From: Bactericera cockerelli
Taxonomy: Eukaryota > Arthropoda > Insecta > Hemiptera > Triozidae
Reading direction: 5' to 3'
NCBI GenBank assembly: GCA_024516035.1
Contig: CM044964.1
Location: forward strand, 20,590,931 to 20,654,930
DNA: 64,000 nt
Below the pieces are notes generated by a model. The model worked only from the letters and a program-made list of their open reading frames with translations. It had not been told where the DNA came from and made no database searches. Position numbers and translations under genes: made by a program. Below are positions 34,001 through 42,370 of the stretch, in pieces; within the stretch, counting starts at the first letter, position 1; the number at the start of each line of letters is the position of its first letter.

Positions 34001-37000
34001 ATTCTTTAACACTCCAAAAACGTGAGCGTGGCATTTCCGGTCGTGGGTGAGGTTAATGTGGGTAGCTGGTACGATTCCCAGCGAATGGAGGATAAAACCC
34101 TCGTCCTGACTACTTCAAATCAGGACGTCACTCAGAATTGGAATCAACTGGTCACAATAGATCTAAATAGAGGTCGGTGTGATAGTTGGTGCTTCTCTTG
34201 TGGAACTCCAACCAGTCTATAATAATAATAAGAGTAGCATCAACGATACACACATTGTCATGTAGAACTGTGTGACCGCCATAATATACCTATAAAAGTG
34301 ATGAAATATAATAATAATAATCTCTCTATTTTTATTCAAGTGTCAACTAGTTAAGGCGCTATTCTGGTAATCCAGGGGGCGTAGGGATCCGTTGGTTCGA
34401 GTCCCACTTAATGCATGAATTTGTCCTCATTAACTTGAGTATAAGACCACATAATAATAAGATTCTGAGGGTTAGTTGGTAGAAAATACTTTAAGCATTA
34501 ACCTCGCCCAGTGGTTACTTTCCACTGAACAGTTTTATTATTATAATTAGTATAAACTGTTGTTTCTTGTGACAAAATGACGCTAGTCTGTTAGACTTAG
34601 GTTATAGGAGATGTATTGTTTGTAATATCATTATTATTATTATTATACAACGCTTTATTAGGTATAAATGGACATTATGTACATAGAAATAATTATTTTA
34701 ACAATAAAAAAAATGGAAACAATATATGATGGGTCAATAATCAATAAGTCGTCGAACTAAATGTGAAAGGAACCTTTTTTTGGCAAAATTTTACCTTAGT
34801 CATCAACATAGTCTCCATTTAGGGTAATACAATTATTCCAGCGCTTTTCCAATTTTTCGATTCCTATTTTGTAGAAGGTTTTGTCTTTTGCCTCAAAATA
34901 GGCTTCAGTGGCGACTATGACCTCATAGTCGGATCGAATTTTTTTTTCCTGGAGCTCTTTTTTCAGGTCTGAGAACAGGTGGTAGTCAGATGGAGCCAGG
35001 TCTGGTGAATAAGGGGGATGTGGAAGCAATTCAAATCGCAAATCCTTCAATTTTGCCATCGTTTTCATTGATTTGTGGATTGGAGCGTTGTCTTGATGAA
35101 AAAGTGTTTTTTTCCTTGCCATGTAAGGCCTTTTCTGTTTGATAGCGTCATTCAACCGATCCAATAAGGCAATGTAATAGTCACTGTTTATCTTCTGACC
35201 TTTCGGGAGAAAGTCAATGAGCAAAAGTTCATTTGTGACCCAAAATATAGAAGCTATTACCTTCCCAGCTGATTCTTGTGTCTTTGGACGCTTTGGTCGG
35301 GTATCGCCCTCTCCTGTCCATTCGGCTGACGCTCTTTTCGATTCCGGAGTATAGTGGTGTATCCACGTCTCATCCATCGTTATATATCGGCGGAAAAAAT
35401 CCTTTCTGTCTCTGTTAAACAGCTCGAAACAATGCTCAGAATCATCAATACGTTGTTGTTTTTGGTCTACTGTCAGTAAACGCGGCACCCACTTGGATAA
35501 AAGCTTCTGCATACCCAATTCTTCATGTAAAATTTTAAATACAGTACCTTTTGAAATCTGTAGAGTGTCAGCTATCTCTTGTAACTTAACTTTGCGATCA
35601 GCTCTCACGATTTTCAGCACTTTTTGAGTGTTTTCTGGTGTAGCCATCTCAATAGGACGTCCTGAGCGTTCTTTGTCTTCGATGGATGTTCTACCACTTT
35701 TAAATTTTCTATACCACCAACAAATTGTTCCTTTTAATGGACAATCATTTGGATAACACTTTATTAACCACTTTTGAGCTTCCACAGTATTTTTACCCAT
35801 CAAAAAACAATGTTTGATCAAGACGCGAAACTCGTTTTTATCCATATTTTAAAAGTAAACAATAGAAGCTTCACTTAATTTGTAATAACTTACAGAAAAA
35901 TAATTTTCAAGGCACAAAATCTGAACACATGACTGATGACCGTTAATACTAAAAGTTTTCAAACAAACAGCGCGCTAGTGGCGCGCTCTATGACCTAGTT
36001 CGACAACTTAATGACCCATGTAGTATATACAATAATAATGAAAAAGAATAGAAAATATATAAAAACATAAGTCCTAACTAAAGGGCGGGGTTAGTGCCTA
36101 TGGCAATCTCTTCCACCCAACCTTTTTATTGTACAAATAAAAAAAAGTATTCAATTCAATTCAAACTAATAGTTTTATTTTTTGTGTTAATCACTTTCGC
36201 GATATCTCAACCACTCAAATTTGCTTTACAAAATCCACGCTGAAACCTCGACTGTCCAAGACCGGACCGACCTCCAGGTTACAAGTCCTCCGCCTTATCG
36301 ATCAAGCTACTGAGGTCGGTATGGCAATCAACTGTCTTAGCACTGAGCTAATTTTACAATGAAATATTCATAATAGGACTTCTATGTTTTGTAAAAAAGT
36401 ATTCAGAAATTACGATGTTATACCTGGTGTATCCATTTCGAACAATATTGTACTGTATGTTATATTCATGTAAATAGAGCTTTGCTCGTTTAATAAATGA
36501 ACTGGTAAACCCGGTGATATTATTATTATTATATAACTGTAAAATTATATATTATGTATAAAATTATATATTTGTCTAAATATCATAAGTCTTTGAATTA
36601 GTCCACATGACAATGAATCCTTGTCTCATATTATGAATATATATGAGAATATATAATTGTTACATGGATGTTAAACAAATTGATTTTTTTGACATTTTAA
36701 TTTTTTTTTTTTTTTATTAAACTTTTTTTCTTCTATTTATACTGATACTGATTGTGCTTTATTATTATTATTTATTTTTTTAATGAACAAGATGATAACA
36801 TTTTTTATAGATAAAAAATTTCCTTCATCTGACCAGCATCTGGTAATGAGCCAAAGATGCTGGCCGCATTGCCCCTCTGTATACAAGTTGAAGCTACTTT
36901 TACCTCGATGAGGAAGTCGAGGTGTCGGATGGCCTCAGGGTAGTCTGCCATGGAGTGGTAGTGAAGGGCGTACACCTTGTAGCTCTCTAGCTGGGGCAGC

Positions 37001-40000
37001 TGCTGGTACATGTTGTAAGCCTCGGTAGTGAAAGGGTCATCTGAGCCATCTGCCTATAATCAGAAGTAATAATAATAATAGAAAATCTTATAAGGGCAAA
37101 GTTTTATAAGTAAAGCTATTAAGCCCAGAACTGACGAGTTTAATAATAATAATAATAATAAAGTGCAGGCGAGTTTAGAGTTTAATAATAATAATGTGTT
37201 GCTTTGTTAAGTCCACATAATGTATTAACTTACCTTTATTCAATAAATAAAGTGATCTTCTTGATAATAATAAAGAAACAATACAGAATTTATTCTATAT
37301 GAAAATTTATCTAGTTATAAGTATAAGTAGAGCTTTAATTAGACTGTCAGCGCAAGACAGGTAGTCCCATCATATCAACAGGTTAACAAAGCACCTCTTC
37401 ATTAGGTAGGTAGGATACTAGGTACATATAATTAACTTTTCATATTTTTCTTATTCAACATTATGCATTGTTCGTTGAGTGGTTAATGCACTACGATTAG
37501 TTTTAAAAACTAAATCTCAGAGACAAATGGTAGTCGAGTGGTTAACGCGCTAGTCTGGTAATCCAGGTAGCGTAGGGATCCGTTGGTTCGAATCCCACCC
37601 AGTGCATGAATTTTTCCTCATTAATTTGAGTTTGCAACCACATAATAATAAGACTCTGAGGGCTAGGTGGTAAAAAATGCTTTGAGCATTGACCTTGTCT
37701 GGTACCAGGCGAGTTAATAATTGCAGATTGCAGGGTTGAAAACCCTGCAACCAGGTCAGATAATAGTAATTGTCCATTTGGGTCACCTGCATGCAATGGC
37801 TAGCTAACTCACTCACTCGATCACGGTGACTATTTTGTGTTATGAATACTTACAACAACTGCCAGATCCTTCTTGGCTTCTTCAAATTCACCCTGTTTAA
37901 ACAGCACTATTGCTCTCTGATGACGTGCCTGCAAAAGTAAATAAAAGTTGAATAGATTAATTATAAAATATTACGCGATTAGCTCAGTGGTAAAGCACTC
38001 GCTTGCCATGCAGAAGTCCTGGGTTCGATCCCCCGTGCCAACAAAAATTTGTATTCTTAATTTGGTTACATTTGTTTGTAAGGGATACCTTCCGGTGCGC
38101 TCGTGTTGACCCAGCACCTAAATGGGAAGTGTTGTGTCACTTCTCGTGGGGAGGCATCAGAGGGGAGGCATACTATGGGATGGGCAGGCTACAACACAGA
38201 CCACAAGCATCTACAGTAGCTCATGTTTCATGGCTACGGAATAAAAAGGCTGTGAAAACTCCTCATTTTTTAATTTTAGATTCTTTTGGAAGTAATAAAA
38301 ATGTTTTAATTGGTGCCATAATACAAACTATCTGAAGTGGCTATCATAATATTCCATGTAGGCATGGCATTTTTATTTCTTCATTTTACAATTATTATTT
38401 ATATTTAGTGTATGAACCAACCTCAGTAGCTTGATTGATAAGGTAGCGTACTTGTGACTAGAGGTCAGTGGTCCGAGTTCTATGTTTGGTAAAGATTTAG
38501 CAAAGCAAGATTGAGTAATTGTGATATCACATCGTGATTAACACAAATATAATTCTAATTTGGAGTAGAAGATAATGTGTGAGTTGCTAATAAATCTGAA
38601 TTTAGTACTGAGCTTATAAGGCCTTTCCACTGGAGGTTTCTTACGCAATGTTATAAATTAAAAATCCAATTGTTTTTTATAAAAGTTATCATATTTGTGT
38701 TAAATTGACCGGGACTTGAACCACCAACCTCCATATTACAAGTTTGCCTTATCAATCAAGCTACTGAGGTCATTGTTATTTAAAAAATATTGTTAAATAG
38801 TTTGTTAAATGTTTATATTGGATTCTTTCTGTTCATAAAAGTGCCTTTGAGCACCATTACCGTTACCAAAAAGTGCAACTGACAGTTAGTTTTACTTTAA
38901 TATCTACATTTTAAAATTTAAATTTTAAAATATAGATGCCCTAAACCTCAAATTTATTTAACAGTATTTTTTCCATATAGGAAAACAGACTGGAAACTAC
39001 CTTGACATATCAAAATGCTAACAGCTTAATAACACAATACTGTTTTTTTCTTTTTCTTTTAAAAACTAATTAAAAAGTAGGGAATGAAACTTACACTCTT
39101 GAAGTCTGGCTTCAACTGAAGAACTTTATCAAAATCTATGAGAGCAAATTTGGCTTTCCCCAACGCCAAATACACTGTCCCTCTTTTGAAATAGGTGAGG
39201 TAATTTTCTGGATCCCCCTCTACAGCAGCATGATAGTGAGATAAAGCATCCTGAAGCATGCCCCGTGATAGAAAGTCTTTACCTAGTTCCAAATGTTTCT
39301 CAACATCATCAGCTTTTGAGCTTGCAACACCTGGAAGAAAATAAGTGAGCATGAGTAATTGAGTTTGAGGAGAATTTTTGTTGTTGTTGTTGTAGTGACA
39401 ATAGAATTTTATAGATCTTATTAATCTTAAGTTTCACCAAGATTTCACAAGCTATTAGGGGTGGTATGCATAGTCATTCCTCAAATTGAGATCTCCTCAA
39501 ATCAAGCATCCCTCGAAGTCTTCCTCAATGGAGGACGGTTCCTCAAATTGAGTCTTGGTTGCATTGTATAGACAACTCCTTGAGTATGAGATGGTCCACC
39601 AGTGTTGCCAGAACTAAAACCCCGATTTTAGCGTGACGCATGCGCACATCTATGTTTATTATTTTCACTGTCCACAGAAATCACAGAATTTCTACAACAA
39701 ATTTTTACTTTCGAGTTTCGACTTTCGAGACCGAGATTGGATGAAACTCAGTTAATTATTTTATTTTAATTAAGTAATTCAGTTTTCGTATTATTTATTA
39801 TAGATTGTTTTTAATTGAGTGGGAGTACCTATCAAAATTTGCCTCTAAGAGAAAAGTCGGTCATCACCACGATTTTCTGATGATTCAAAAATAATAAACT
39901 GCCAATAATGGACACAACACTTCCTCGTGAATGACAATAATAATTTTCGACTTACCACTATCGCTAAATTTTGAGATTTTTTTACTGAATCTCTTGTATC

Positions 40001-40930
40001 TAGAAAAATTCTCAAACAATTATTATGTTCAAGTGGTGAAAAAAACACTGCCAATTATATGGACACAATACTTCCTCGTGAATAAGAATCATAATTTTCG
40101 ACTTACCACTATCGATAAATTGTGAGATTTTTTTACTGAATCTCTTGTATCTAGAAAAGTTCTCAAACGATTATTATGTTCAAATGGTGAAAAAATACAC
40201 TGCCAATTATGGACACAAAACTTCCTCGTGAATGGTAATCATAATTTTCGACTTTCTGTTATTGCTAAATTCTGAGATTTTTTGCTATGATTATTTTAAA
40301 ACAAACTTTTCACTATTATAAATTCATAGAAAATTACTCTAGAAAAAGTAATCAAATTAAAAACAAAACAAATTTAATATTAGAAATAAAATTATTGAAA
40401 GTAATAATAATATTTATAATCTAATATTATTGCCATGATTATTTTATAATACAAAAACTTGAAAAATACGCGAGAAAAAAAATCAAATTGAAAGTGATAC
40501 AAAACAAATTCAAACTGATTAAAGCACAATTAGATTGAGGGAAGGTTTGAGGTAGATCCAGATCTACCTTGAAACGAGGAGCTGTCCTCAACTATTGAGG
40601 AGCCTTCCTCAAAAAATGTAATCGAGGGAGGTTCATGCATACGAAAATGCTATTGAGTGAAGTTTTAAGGAAGACCTCAATTTGAGGAACGACTATGCAT
40701 ACCACCCTAGATTAACAAAGGTTTCCAGGCAAATTTAGTTGGCTTGTCCTGAACCACACATGTGCATGTGCAATTAACCAAAATAAGAAAATGCCATTCT
40801 TTATAAATTATTAAAACCTTGAGGAAACTGCAAGTTATCTTGGCCTGTTAGGGTGGGCTGGCCTGTATTCTGTTATAGTTATATAGCAAGGTCTTCTCCC
40901 TGTTTAATTTCTCCTAAATGGACTCATTAC

Positions 40931-40963
<33 letters not shown>

Positions 40964-41950
40964 CATTAACATTTTTTCTTTTCTAGGAAATTTTTTTTTT
41001 TGTTCACCTATGTTATATTAAGGGCAAAATTAATACACATTTAGTAACACCACTGAGATGCTACGTCATGGATTGCATACTGTCTTAGATGGGGAAAACC
41101 AATGCTAAGAAATTAATTGTTTTTTTCAATAAGTTCATTTTTGACATCCAAGTATTATGATATTCTATAATTTTATACATATTATTTTACTATGGATTCT
41201 ATTACGTATTTTGAAAAACATTTGTGGTGCTAAGTCTAGATTTTGTGTAACGTATTCAATGGAGAAAACTGATGCTAAGTCATGACTTAAGATCTTGATT
41301 TTGTCTATTAATTTCACCCTTAGTCTAGGAATAAAGGAATTATCTTTTCTACTTTGAAGTAGAAAATAGTTTTTATGTCTTAAAACTGTTGCATCAGCTT
41401 TTCTCTCAGAAAATCTTGAATCATTTGATTAAGTGAATACCTACTAAATAAATGACACTACAGTTCTTTTGCCCTTGGGCTGTGGAGTGAATCCAGATGA
41501 GAAATCTTAGGACCTATAGCCTGGGTATCTAGTTCATAACTTGTACCATCACTTAATTCTACTTCATCATCAAATTTGTGAAATTTCATCAACTTTTTCT
41601 ACCCTAGATCCAGAATTGTCTCTAGATCTATCAATGATAATTTCAAATACACATTAATTGATTTTGCCATACCAGTTTTCAATTATTGCCTAGATGGGAA
41701 TCTTTATAAACTTGTACCTACCTATGAGCAGAGCAGTTAAAAAAAAAAAAAATATATGGAATGATAAACTGTGTCTCATTAGAAGCACAGAAAGTTCAAG
41801 AGACTTAGATAAGTCATCATTTCCTTATCAGTCGTTATCATTCTTATCAAACTGATAACAGATCATCTTACCTGAGATCACTGTGTCTATGGCAAACAGA
41901 ACCATCCATGTTGAGCAAATTTTAACTGGAGACTGCCAATTATCGATCAT
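25310..41950 (-). CDS. DNAJC3: DNAJC3 / P58IPK, ER-luminal TPR and J-domain co-chaperone
   Basis: P58IPK is an ER co-chaperone of BiP that binds unfolded proteins through TPR repeats; its mammalian gene is induced by ER stress and it also inhibits eIF2-alpha kinases. Ten exons join in phase to 493 codons (504 in human). Residues 10-27 form a hydrophobic signal segment (WMVLFAIDTVISG). TPRs begin at VEKHLELGKDFL and run to about 355. The J domain starts RDYYKILGVGRNAKK with HPD at 419-421. The protein ends FQFKFHFN, the conserved DNAJC3 tail. Four exons have edge sequence duplicated in the adjoining DNA (listed separately). The gene spans 16.6 kb because introns are filled with SINEs, MITEs and a mariner. 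All phases agree, so I consider it functional. Confidence 0.95.
25800..25945 (+). repeat. SINE family S8 tail with about 25 AAC repeats
   Basis: GAGCCAACTTTGAAATAAAG, TTGGCTGGAGACCACCATTC, AGCTGTAGCCAAGCTGGC and then (AAC)n from 25868 to 25941, ending about 17 bp from the exon 9 donor. The same body ends in shorter (AAC)n at 58.5 and 59.05 kb. Confidence 0.85.
25959..26068 (-). CDS. DNAJC3: DNAJC3 exon 9 (HPD)
   Basis: Acceptor GCCCCACAG, donor CCCTG|GTGAGT. Encodes KLAQKWHPDGYSGAEKKKAE and KFMDIASAKEVLTDP. Confidence 0.95.
26186..26612 (-). repeat. SINE family S2 copy split by a family C repeat
   Basis: Left half 26186-26333 (AAAGCATTTTCTACCACTTA, TTATTATGTCGTCACAAACT), right half 26532-26612 (GATTCGAACCAACGGATCCC, GGATTACCAGACTAGCG). 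An uninterrupted copy is at 44413-44619. GGGATT flanks the insert on both sides. Confidence 0.85.
26337..26531 (-). repeat. Family C repeat nested in S2
   Basis: It runs from AGAAACTCTTTATTAGTAG at the left to the hairpin core GGGGTTATTGCCTATGGCAA and CCACCCAACCC at the right. Confidence 0.85.
26625..26690 (-). repeat. SINE S5 3'-end fragment
   Basis: ACTGGTTGGAGTTCCACAAC and ATCACACCGACG are the reverse of the end of the S5 copy at 34160-34218. Confidence 0.65.
26690..26897 (+). repeat. 5S-rRNA-derived SINE (S6), best-preserved copy
   Basis: GCACCGGTTCTCGTAGGATC, ACCGAAGTCAAGCAACGTCC and GATGCTGGCATTCCGG follow the 5S rRNA internal control region (box A, intermediate element, box C) in order and spacing. 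The tail from CTACCCACGCTGGATGAG resembles that of tRNA-headed S5. Confidence 0.85.
26975..27360 (-). repeat. DNAJC3: Tandem duplication spanning the exon 8 donor end
   Basis: Two units of about 185 bp (26975-27175, 27178-27360). The second holds the genuine exon end. The first repeats the last 30 bp of exon 8 and a donor with a 4-bp insertion (CTTACATACAG|GTAGG in transcription sense), a poly-A run and the TTGTTTGTAACGCTTGTTG text. Confidence 0.8.
27335..27503 (-). CDS. DNAJC3: DNAJC3 exon 8 (start of J domain)
   Basis: Acceptor ATTCCCAG, donor TTACAG|GTAGGT. Encodes the last TPR and RDYYKILGVGRNAKKQEIVK. Confidence 0.95.
28517..28709 (-). CDS. DNAJC3: DNAJC3 exon 7
   Basis: Acceptor CTCTTCAG, donor GATG|GTAAGT. 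Encodes ISYLANEKLCHCHLHADESE and DRAEVYLANEMYDD. Confidence 0.9.
28738..28890 (-). repeat. SINE family S4 (tRNA-Tyr-like)
   Basis: TTTGTGTTAATCACTTTCGT, CACGCTGAAACCGGGAC and CGATCAAGTTACTGAGG, in reverse orientation; degenerate B box. Confidence 0.75.
29536..30480 (-). repeat. DNAJC3: Two about 473-bp duplications carrying the exon 6 donor end
   Basis: 29542-29657 and 30014-30122 repeat the last 105 bp or so of exon 6 with its GTGAGT donor, cut at GGAAGCACTCCTT and joined to ACTACTCATTTTTCC. The intervening text (TGTTAAGTTCACACTTTCGT, AATACCCTAAAGGGTG, poly-G, CGCGCACACGGAGC) is repeated too; the poly-G run is about 18 in one copy and 10 in the other. Confidence 0.85.
30489..30639 (-). CDS. 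DNAJC3: DNAJC3 exon 6
   Basis: Acceptor AATTTTCCAG, donor AAGTCG|GTGAGT. Encodes EIRECLKLDPEHKECFPHYK and AIRDQDWADCVRHAKS. It is the only copy in the neighbourhood with both an acceptor and a donor. Confidence 0.9.
30640..30925 (-). repeat. DNAJC3: Two extra copies of the exon 6 acceptor end
   Basis: About 30731-30800 and 30870-30925 repeat the first 50 bp of exon 6 and its acceptor (CACTCCTTGTGTTCCGGGTC to TTTCCCTGGAAAATTT). They lack the rest of the exon and its donor. The spacing is about 135-140 bp. Confidence 0.85.
30955..31345 (+). repeat. Family C repeat split by a family L MITE fragment
   Basis: 30962-31077 is the C core and body. 31078-31270 is L (ACTTTCCTTATCCTATAATA, GGTCCGTGCGTCTGTCTG). 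31271-31345 resumes the C tail, ending AATAAAGAGTTTCTAAATAA, as in 26337-26531. Confidence 0.8.
31349..31660 (+). pseudogene. LINE reverse-transcriptase C-terminal fragment
   Basis: The frame gives VIIPLDENLNKAYVEKRRKY, then VVPFVISTNGLVYK and KSVILSTTNIIRKCL. I recognise this layout from the region after the reverse transcriptase in non-LTR ORF2 proteins, where a parental protein has DIAVP-D-N and IVPIV-S-NG motifs. There is no upstream domain; it is 5' truncated right after the family C tail, so it is a dead remnant. It lies in DNAJC3 intron 5 in antisense. Subfamily unknown. Confidence 0.65.
31711..31867 (+). repeat. SINE family S3
   Basis: CCGGTAGCTCAGTGGTAAAG (A box), GGTCGTGGATTCGAAACCC (B box), then TCCCATTTGGGATTTTTACC. 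Confidence 0.8.
32137..33250 (-). repeat. DNAJC3: 15-copy array of the DNAJC3 exon 5 3' end plus 5' splice site
   Basis: Units are 80 bp, or 70 bp when a 10-bp block (GTGCAGCTTA, plus strand) is missing. Each unit has, in transcription sense, CTGAAGCTGAGTAAG or its shortened form, GTGGCTCATGTGGAGGACTC and TCTGAG|GTAAGCC. Copy 15 (33171-33250) is the genuine exon end; its unit diverges from the rest at CCGATGGTGTGGTCCGACG. Copies are nearly identical, implying recent growth or homogenisation. Confidence 0.95.
33178..33359 (-). CDS. DNAJC3: DNAJC3 exon 5, whose 3' end seeds a long array
   Basis: Acceptor TTATTGGCAG, donor CTGAG|GTAAGCC. 60 codons plus two bases, with CPWSSEFRELRSNC matching the human CVWDAELRELRAEC. 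The last 70 or so bases and the donor are repeated 14 more times downstream. I took the most upstream donor because only it follows unique exon sequence. Confidence 0.9.
33395..33606 (-). repeat. SINE family S3, full-length copy with paired acceptor stem
   Basis: The reverse-strand head runs from TGTCCCGGTAGCTCAGTGG to the B box GGGTTTCGAA (as read on plus) and closes with CCGGGACA, so a 7-bp acceptor stem TGTCCCG/CGGGACA is intact. The following body and (ATA)n end mark it as a SINE rather than a tRNA gene. Confidence 0.8.
33618..33862 (-). repeat. SINE S5, head truncated
   Basis: CATTGATTCTATTTGGTTTT, CCATTCGCTGGGAATCGTAC and CCCACATTAACCTCACC, reverse of 47893-48110. A piece of its 3' end recurs at 52640-52735. 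Confidence 0.75.
33921..34218 (+). repeat. SINE S5, near full length, divergent from the copy at 33618
   Basis: Head CTTCGTGGCGTGACTACTGC with B box GAGTTCGATTCG. Body GTGAGGTTAATGTGGGTAGC, end GTGGAACTCCAACCAGTC. Confidence 0.8.
34337..34545 (+). repeat. SINE family S2
   Basis: GTTAAGGCGCTATTCTGGTA, GGATCCGTTGGTTCGAGTCC and GACCACATAATAATAAGATT, then GGTAGAAAATACTTTAAGC. Confidence 0.8.
34727..36023 (-). mobile_element. mariner transposon
   Basis: The ends carry inverted repeats: left TGGGTCAATAATCAATAAG then TCGTCGAACTA, right (reversed) TGGGTCATTAAGTTGTCG then AACTA. The left repeat has about 6 extra bases. TA lies at both borders, and the empty site is preserved in the sister repeat at 57.86 kb (CAATATATACAATG). 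Confidence 0.92.
34796..35845 (-). CDS. mariner transposase, intact 349-codon frame
   Basis: A DDE/D cut-and-paste transposase of the Tc1/mariner superfamily. The N-terminal half has two helix-turn-helix regions: ICWWYRKFKSGRTSIEDKERSG region and the QEIADTLQISKGTVFKIL region. WVPRLLT is the mariner linker motif. The catalytic acids are D158 (ITMDETWIHHY), D252 (LFHQDNAP) and D287 (YSPDLAPSDYHLF). There are 34 residues between the last two, so DD34D, the mariner signature. There is no stop or frameshift. It sits antisense to nothing: same strand as DNAJC3, inside its intron 4. It may be recently active. Confidence 0.95.
   Translation of the reverse strand: MDKNEFRVLIKHCFLMGKNTVEAQKWLIKCYPNDCPLKGTICWWYRKFKSGRTSIEDKERSGRPIEMATPENTQKVLKIVRADRKVKLQEIADTLQISKGTVFKILHEELGMQKLLSKWVPRLLTVDQKQQRIDDSEHCFELFNRDRKDFFRRYITMDETWIHHYTPESKRASAEWTGEGDTRPKRPKTQESAGKVIASIFWVTNELLLIDFLPKGQKINSDYYIALLDRLNDAIKQKRPYMARKKTLFHQDNAPIHKSMKTMAKLKDLRFELLPHPPYSPDLAPSDYHLFSDLKKELQEKKIRSDYEVIVATEAYFEAKDKTFYKIGIEKLEKRWNNCITLNGDYVDD
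36182..36325 (-). repeat. SINE family S4
   Basis: TTGTGTTAATCACTTTCGCG, AAATCCACGCTGAAACC and CGATCAAGCTACTGAGGTCG. Confidence 0.8.
36904..37053 (-). CDS. DNAJC3: DNAJC3 exon 4
   Basis: 150 bp, phase 0; acceptor GATTATAG, donor ATCGAG|GTAAAA. Encodes the TPR helices with YALHYHSMADYPEAIRHLDF. Confidence 0.9.
37448..37835 (+). repeat. SINE S2 followed by an S7 fragment
   Basis: 37529-37705: GTCGAGTGGTTAACGCGC, GGATCCGTTGGTTCGAATCC, ACCACATAATAATAAGACTC. 37785-37835 is reverse S7 head text (CACCTGCATGCAATGGCTAG). Confidence 0.75.
37854..37928 (-). CDS. DNAJC3: DNAJC3 exon 3
   Basis: 75 bp, phase 0; acceptor CTTTTGCAG, donor GTTGTT|GTAAGT. Encodes ARHQRAIVLFKQGEFEEAKK. Confidence 0.9.
37974..38278 (+). 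repeat. SINE family S1, full length
   Basis: TTAGCTCAGTGGTAAAGCAC, loop TTGCCAT (as tRNA-Gly GCC), B box GGTTCGATCCCC. Then CTTCCGGTGCGCTCGTGTTG and CTACAACACAGACCACAAGC. Confidence 0.85.
38413..38780. repeat. Two SINE S4 copies in opposite orientation
   Basis: 38413-38545 (+): CCTCAGTAGCTTGATTGATA and ACATCGTGATTAACACAAAT. 38680-38775 (-): CATATTTGTGTTAAATTGAC and ACTTGAACCACCAACCTCC. Confidence 0.7.
39095..39330 (-). CDS. DNAJC3: DNAJC3 exon 2
   Basis: Acceptor TTCTTCCAG, donor AGAGT|GTAAGT. Contains VEKHLELGKDFLSRG, HYHAAVEGDPENYLTYFKRG and the following TPR helix. Confidence 0.95.
39457..40708. mobile_element. 1.25-kb TIR element with internal 152-bp repeats
   Basis: Ends AGGGGTGGTATGCATAGTC and GACTATGCATACCACCCT, with arms continuing CCTCAAATTGAG. 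Inside, three copies of about 152 bp (from about 39890, 40042 and 40193) share ACTTCCTCGTGAAT and CTTGTATCTAGAAAA. A related unit stands alone at 43700-43870. No coding capacity. Superfamily not determined. Confidence 0.7.
40805..40925 (-). repeat. SINE S8 body fragment
   Basis: ACCTTGAGGAAACTGCAAG, GGCCTGTTAGGGTGGGCTGG and CAAGGTCTTCTCCCTGTTTA, reverse of 58290-58390. Confidence 0.55.
41020..41322. mobile_element. Family M MITE
   Basis: TTAAGGGCAAAATTAATAC and GTCTATTAATTTCACCCTTA are the ends; internal GCTAAG-rich arms are also inverted. Same family as 24075-24195; a fragment is near 20.0 kb. Confidence 0.6.
41872..41950 (-). CDS. DNAJC3: DNAJC3 exon 1 (signal sequence)
   Basis: ATG at 41948-41950; 26 codons plus one base; donor CTCAG|GTAAGA. 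Met16 is an alternative start that would still keep the hydrophobic segment. Confidence 0.8.
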
Positions 41951-42131
41951 TTTGACTCCAGGACAGTCTTTTCTTTCTTGAGACTCATAAAATACTGAGA
42001 GATGTTGCTTTATGTTCTAGAAAAACGAATAAAAGCTTAGAAAATGTAGAGATAAAATGAAGTGATATCTTTTGAGGTTCTGATAATAATTTGAAGTAAA
42101 CACTTTTCTTGTTGTTGCAAGTCAGATTTGC

Positions 42132-42150
42132 CGTGGAGACTTCTGATTGG
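42132..42150 (-). promoter_or_regulatory. DNAJC3: ER-stress response element (ERSE) upstream of DNAJC3
   Basis: The minus strand reads CCAATCAGAAGTCTCCACG, an exact CCAAT-N9-CCACG. This is the established ERSE bound by NF-Y with ATF6/XBP1. It lies about 180 bp upstream of the DNAJC3 ATG in the coding orientation, where mammalian DNAJC3 also carries such control. Confidence 0.8.
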
Positions 42151-42235
42151 TCCATTTGAAAATTTTGAATTGATATCGATGTTTCATCTTGGAATAATCG
42201 ATTTTATTTAAGGTATGCACATTGCATGGGTCGGT

Positions 42236-42370
42236 TTTAATGGTGCGTGTCTTCGATGGTGCAAACCTTCAATGGTGCTCGATTTGCTAACTTCACACAT
42301 GTCTGCTATTTTTAATCAATTTCAGGATAGATAGTACAAATTTCTGATTGGAAATTTACAATCCCTTCAT
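42236..42370. repeat. Dispersed repeat, inverted partner at 51436-51575
   Basis: GTGCTCGATTTGCTAACTTC, CAATTTCAGGATAGATAGTA and TTGTTGTGGGATATTTT recur in reverse complement 9 kb away. Confidence 0.75.

Larger units (their letters stand above)
34646..36122 (-). repeat. Family C repeat interrupted by a mariner element
   Basis: 34646-34726 and 36024-36122 together match the uninterrupted copy 57776-57962 almost base for base (GCTTTATTAGGTATAAATGG to CTAACTAAAGGGCGGGGTTA). Confidence 0.95.
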
